Shown: positions 61,682 to 64,000 of the stretch, piece by piece
How positions within the stretch are numbered: position 1 is the first letter of the stretch
How the letters are laid out: every line of letters starts with the position of its first letter
Assembly: GCA_050084515.1 (NCBI GenBank)
Contig: CM114271.1
Location: 58,218,001 to 58,282,000, forward strand
From: Blasia pusilla
Taxonomy: Eukaryota; Marchantiophyta; Marchantiopsida; Blasiales
Length of the DNA: 64,000 nucleotides
Direction: 5' to 3'
The notes under the pieces: generated by a model
What the model was told of the DNA's origin: nothing
The model's input: the letters and a program-made list of their open reading frames with translations, nothing else
Database searches by the model: none
Translations under genes and position numbers: made by a program

Positions 61682-61749
61682 GTTCAAAGAACTCAAGGCC
61701 CCAGCTTGACTGCAGCATTTGGAGTAGGGAGTTATTTGATGATGAGGCA

Positions 61750-62860
61750 AAATATTTCATAGAATAGATCAAATGTACAATTCCGAGCTTCTTTCGGATG
61801 CAATAAAGGAGAAGATTTTTTCGAACGATGGTGGTGTTTCTAAAAGTTTGTTGAATATCTTTTATGTCTTTTCAAATGTGATTGTCTATGTACTCCGCCG
61901 ACTTCTATTTTGCAACCCGTTGGATTTCCACGGCTTGCAACTTTTCACTTTTTGACCATTGCACCTTTTTAACCACTTCAGGAAACCTGTCAGATTCTGA
62001 CAGGTTGCTTGATCGGACTCTTTCCCTGTTGGTCCAACTTAAGAGGCAGTCTGGCGGGCTTCTTCACTTTGGCACCTTCCCCTAGTATCGTAAAAGAAGG
62101 CGTAGGCTTCTTTTCTTCTCTCAGACGTGTTGGATTCCTACTACTTGTGGGATTGCCATCATGGTATTACCAAGGACGGAGCACATATTGATACTGAATG
62201 GGTGTCACATTGCAGAGCGTACAAGATATACTGCCGAGGAAGGCGGTGGGACTCAAATCAGGTTACATGGGACCATTATGGTGTACCTAGGGGATGGGGG
62301 GGCAAGGCTCTCAAATTTGCCAACATTTTCGATCCCCGTCTACAATCGGCCAGAGGAGCCACTTGTATCCCAGGACATTCCTTTTGTACAAGAACCTAGG
62401 AGAGTTAGGAGTAAATTTGTAGATGACGAGGCTGAAGAAATCATAGACTAGGTCAAATGTACATTTCTGAGGTTCCTTTGGAGGTAATAAAGGACGAGAT
62501 TTTTTCAACCGATAATGATGTTTGTAAAAGTTTGTTGGAATTTTTTTTTGGACTTGTGGATTGTGTTCTTTTAGCTACTCAGAATTACAATTTTGCAACC
62601 CGTATGATTCCGACGGGTTGCAACTATAAGCTTTTTGCCCACTGCAACTTTTTAACCATTTCCAGGCAAGCTGTCGGATTCCGACAGGTTGGCTGCTTGA
62701 GTGATCGGACTCTTTCCCTGTGAGACCAACTTCTGACGCATTGTGGCGGGCTTCTTAACTTTTGGCTCGTTCCCCTACATTCGTCAAACTAGTTGTAGGC
62801 TTCTTTTCTTGTCTAAGATGTGCAGGATTCCTACTACCTGTCGGATTCCCAACCTGCTGG
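61750..62860 (+). repeat. tandem duplication, two 400-bp units 690 bp apart
   Basis: 61760-62155 (ATAGATCAAATGTACA..AATAAAGGA..GAAGATTTTTTCG..) and 62450-62855 (TAGGTCAAATGTACAT..AATAAAGGACGAGATTTTTTCA..) match in order, including their two palindromes each. Both begin just after a frame ending in DDEA and an acidic tail, so the unit is probably the 3' end of the gene, duplicated. Confidence 0.75.
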
Positions 62861-63016
62861 ATTTTCGCGGGTGCAGGGTGGAGGGGAATCACAGTGAGAA
62901 ATCTTTCCTTTCTTATGGTGAGCTTGCTTGCAAGGGGTGCAAGCCATCTGATTCCGATGGGTTGCAAGAGTTGGAGGCCCCAAAGAGTTGCAACCTGTAA
63001 AATTCCGACGGGTTGG
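61912..63016. repeat. palindrome group P7, 7 copies, 3' region of E1
   Basis: Copies at 61912, 61982, 62595, 62666, 62834, 62939 and 62990, widely spaced. The copy at 61982 has 11-nt arms AACCTGTCAGA and its exact complement around a central T, with two positions changed in both arms relative to the consensus. Confidence 0.88.
62161..62454 (+). CDS. small frame of unknown function, possible duplicated 3' exon
   Basis: The frame ends VSQDIPFVQEPRRVRSKF then VDDEAEEIID and a stop at 62452. An acidic VDDEAEEIID-like tail also precedes the first duplicated unit (LFDDEAKYFIE at about 61735-61767). The central part (IMVYLGDGGARLSNLPTF) has no family I can name. It may be an alternative 3' exon of the methyltransferase-like gene or the end of a second gene. 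The start is unknown. Confidence 0.3.
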
Positions 63017-63477
63017 GAGGATCTGAATGAAGCGACATCACTTCCTCTTTACTCCAGACAGCTAACAATCTTTTGGTTCAATTATTGTCTCATGTGTTCA
63101 CATTTCACAAAGTTGGTCTTGAGCAGACACCACTCATAACCAACAGAAAGTTGGTTATGAGGCAATTCAGAGAAGGCCATGATGCAGGCAACAATCCCTG
63201 CAAAAAGGAAGGTTAGCATCGTACTGATGCGGATCTGGGTGGTCCTCCAACAAAAATACCCATGGGCATTGCTTATTGTAGACCGAGACAGGCAATGTTA
63301 AGAAACTTAGGCTCACATGGAAAGTGATGGAAAAATGTTTATAGTGGTCTTATGATGTCTACTTTTTTTCGCCCCTTGGAAAAAGGAGGTTTCTTTAGGG
63401 CCAAATGTGGACCACTACCTACTCTCTTCTAAAGATTTCATGAATTTGAAAGCAAACAAAAATTTCAAATATGTCAA
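63017..63477 (+). other. non-coding right arm of E1
   Basis: No gene. It contains the hairpin at 63133-63161 and then T-rich sequence leading to the right terminal repeat. Confidence 0.45.
63133..63161. repeat. perfect 12-bp hairpin
   Basis: CTCATAACCAAC, AGAAA loop, GTTGGTTATGAG. No run of T follows. It lies about 440 bp from the right end of E1. Confidence 0.9.
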
Positions 63478-63595
63478 AAAGTTTTGAAGAGAGGAGGCGG
63501 ATTTGGCCCCTTTTTTTGAAGAGAGACTCTCCTCTCTTCCTCTCTTCCTCTATTCCTCTCCTCTCTTACTCTCTCCTGCCAGAATACCAGCCTCC
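63478..63595 (-). repeat. right terminal inverted repeat of E1
   Basis: Read on the minus strand it begins GGAGGCTGG, then after about 20 bases AAGAGAGGAGAGGAATAGAG and GAAGAGAGGAAGAGAGGAG, mirroring the left end (GGAGGTGCGG, AAGAGGAGAGGAAGAGAGG). The two differ by an insertion close to the tip. Confidence 0.78.
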
Positions 63596-63603
63596 CATAT
63601 AGA
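63596..63603 (+). repeat. right target-site duplication CATATAGA
   Basis: Second copy of the eight bases at 33795-33802, directly after CAGCCTCC, the end of E1. Confidence 0.88.
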
Positions 63604-63904
63604 GCATCAGCGTTTATGCGTTTCCATGCCAACAATACAACAGGATCGATATCCCTAGATGAAGATGAACATGCAGAACTCAAAGTAGCTTGTGGATTCA
63701 AATCGACCCTACGGTCGTCTCCTAGATCTCAAATGATTCGAGGACAATTTTCATTTTGAACTTCCACAATATATAGTTAGACCCATCTAACTTCCCTTCA
63801 CCCAGCGGAGGAGGGCGAGCACGAACTGACAAAGAAGTAGCCATCTCTCAAGATTTTGTGCAAACACACTAGATCGCCATATACAAAATATTGGAAAACC
63901 TATT
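63596..63904 (-). pseudogene. gag: copia gag N-terminus and leader (separated by E1)
   Basis: The minus strand reads SSSSRDIDPVVLLAWKRINA then DALY at the insertion edge, continuing at 33.8 kb with AIATNVTDSIM. The W-R-DA-A-AI...D..M.LI pattern is the copia UBN2-type gag. Upstream, up to the primer-binding site, is the untranslated leader. No clear ATG lies in frame before this stretch, which is another sign of decay. Confidence 0.8.
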
Positions 63905-63916
63905 GCTCTGATATCA
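63905..63916 (-). promoter_or_regulatory. primer-binding site of the copia element
   Basis: Minus-strand TGATATCAGAGC, directly after the LTR. It differs by one base from TGGTATCAGAGC, complementary to plant initiator-Met tRNA, where first-strand synthesis begins. Confidence 0.85.
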
Positions 63917-64000
63917 TGTGAGAAAATAAAAAGTGACGAAATCACTGAAATTCTTATAAAACTTAGAGACATAAAGTGGCCTAGTCCGTCCGTGCGCTAC
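63917..64000 (-). repeat. copia 5' LTR, first 84 bases (cut by the window end)
   Basis: TGTGAGAAAATAAAAAGTGA and the following bases match 29602-29680. It has 12 bases (about 63947-63958) that are missing from the other LTR, plus scattered substitutions. Confidence 0.85.

Larger units (their letters stand above)
33803..63595. mobile_element. 29.8-kb composite Mutator-like insertion (E1 with nested elements)
   Basis: Boundaries come from three facts. The flanking copia gag is continuous across it. CATATAGA is duplicated. The ends begin GGAGG, with purine-rich inverted repeats just inside (AGGAGAGGAAGAGAGGAAGAG). A second copy starts at 48540 with the same GGAGGT..GG.AAGAGGAGAGG, confirming the left terminus. 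Contents: a minus-strand transposase, a divergent plus-strand ParB/methyltransferase-like gene, arrays of a 27-nt palindrome, and an 18.3-kb nested block (40372-58716) with a second copy plus gypsy elements. An 8-9-bp duplication, DDE core and SWIM finger fit Mutator-like elements. KDZ-type elements remain possible. Confidence 0.85.

Noticed and set aside
63133-63161. Intrinsic transcription terminator
   Set aside because: The hairpin has no U-run and the genome appears eukaryotic nuclear. It is listed only as a hairpin.

Overview
The window looks like intergenic nuclear DNA from a land plant. It is packed with decayed, nested transposable elements, and I see no intact single-copy host gene. 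Evidence: a Ty1/copia element whose primer-binding site matches the plant initiator-Met tRNA type (TGATATCAGAGC), several Ty3/gypsy fragments, a LINE, GT-AG introns, TATA-type plant promoters and AT-rich filler. The DDE/SWIM transposase type resembles families I associate with seed-free plants (fern, lycophyte, moss). That assignment rests on memory and is weak.

Layout. 1-20.9 kb: gypsy wreckage, with three LTR-like copies (1-1190, 14985-15645, 20110-20880) and, mostly on the minus strand, repeated gag/protease, RT-RNase H and integrase debris. 22.2-25.7 kb: a minus-strand LINE ORF2 (endonuclease and RT). 26.4 kb: a (GA)n tract. 26.6-29.6 kb: a plus-strand gypsy broken by a 1-kb LTR-like repeat. 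29.6-33.8 kb and 63.6-64.0 kb: one minus-strand copia element split in two.

The split is the key to the window. The copia gag is interrupted by a 29.8-kb composite insertion (33803-63595) flanked by an 8-bp duplication, CATATAGA, and ending in GGAGG...CCTCC with purine-rich inverted repeats. Its outer element (E1) is Mutator-like: a minus-strand transposase with a zinc-binding N-terminus, DDE-type core and C-terminal SWIM finger. A second gene diverges from it on the plus strand. That gene encodes a coiled coil, a ParB/Srx-like domain (WDGNHR) and a C-terminal beta-class amino-methyltransferase-like domain. E1's second intron is itself interrupted at 40372-58716 by a second copy (E2), which has been cut up by gypsy elements and inversions.

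About 57 copies of a 27-nt palindrome (13-nt arm GCAACCCGTCGGA, one C or G, then the reverse complement) lie in the introns, the divergent promoter and the 3' region of these elements. I found no full copy outside them or in the retroelements nested inside. The arms covary (CTCG/CGAG, CCCG/CGGG, CTG/CAG), so symmetry itself appears to be maintained. A transposon that carries a ParB-methyltransferase-like gene together with dozens of parS-like palindromes is the most interesting thing here. A functional link between the two is inference. Every gene seen carries stops or frameshifts, so this is a fossil copy whose intact relatives should be sought elsewhere in the genome.
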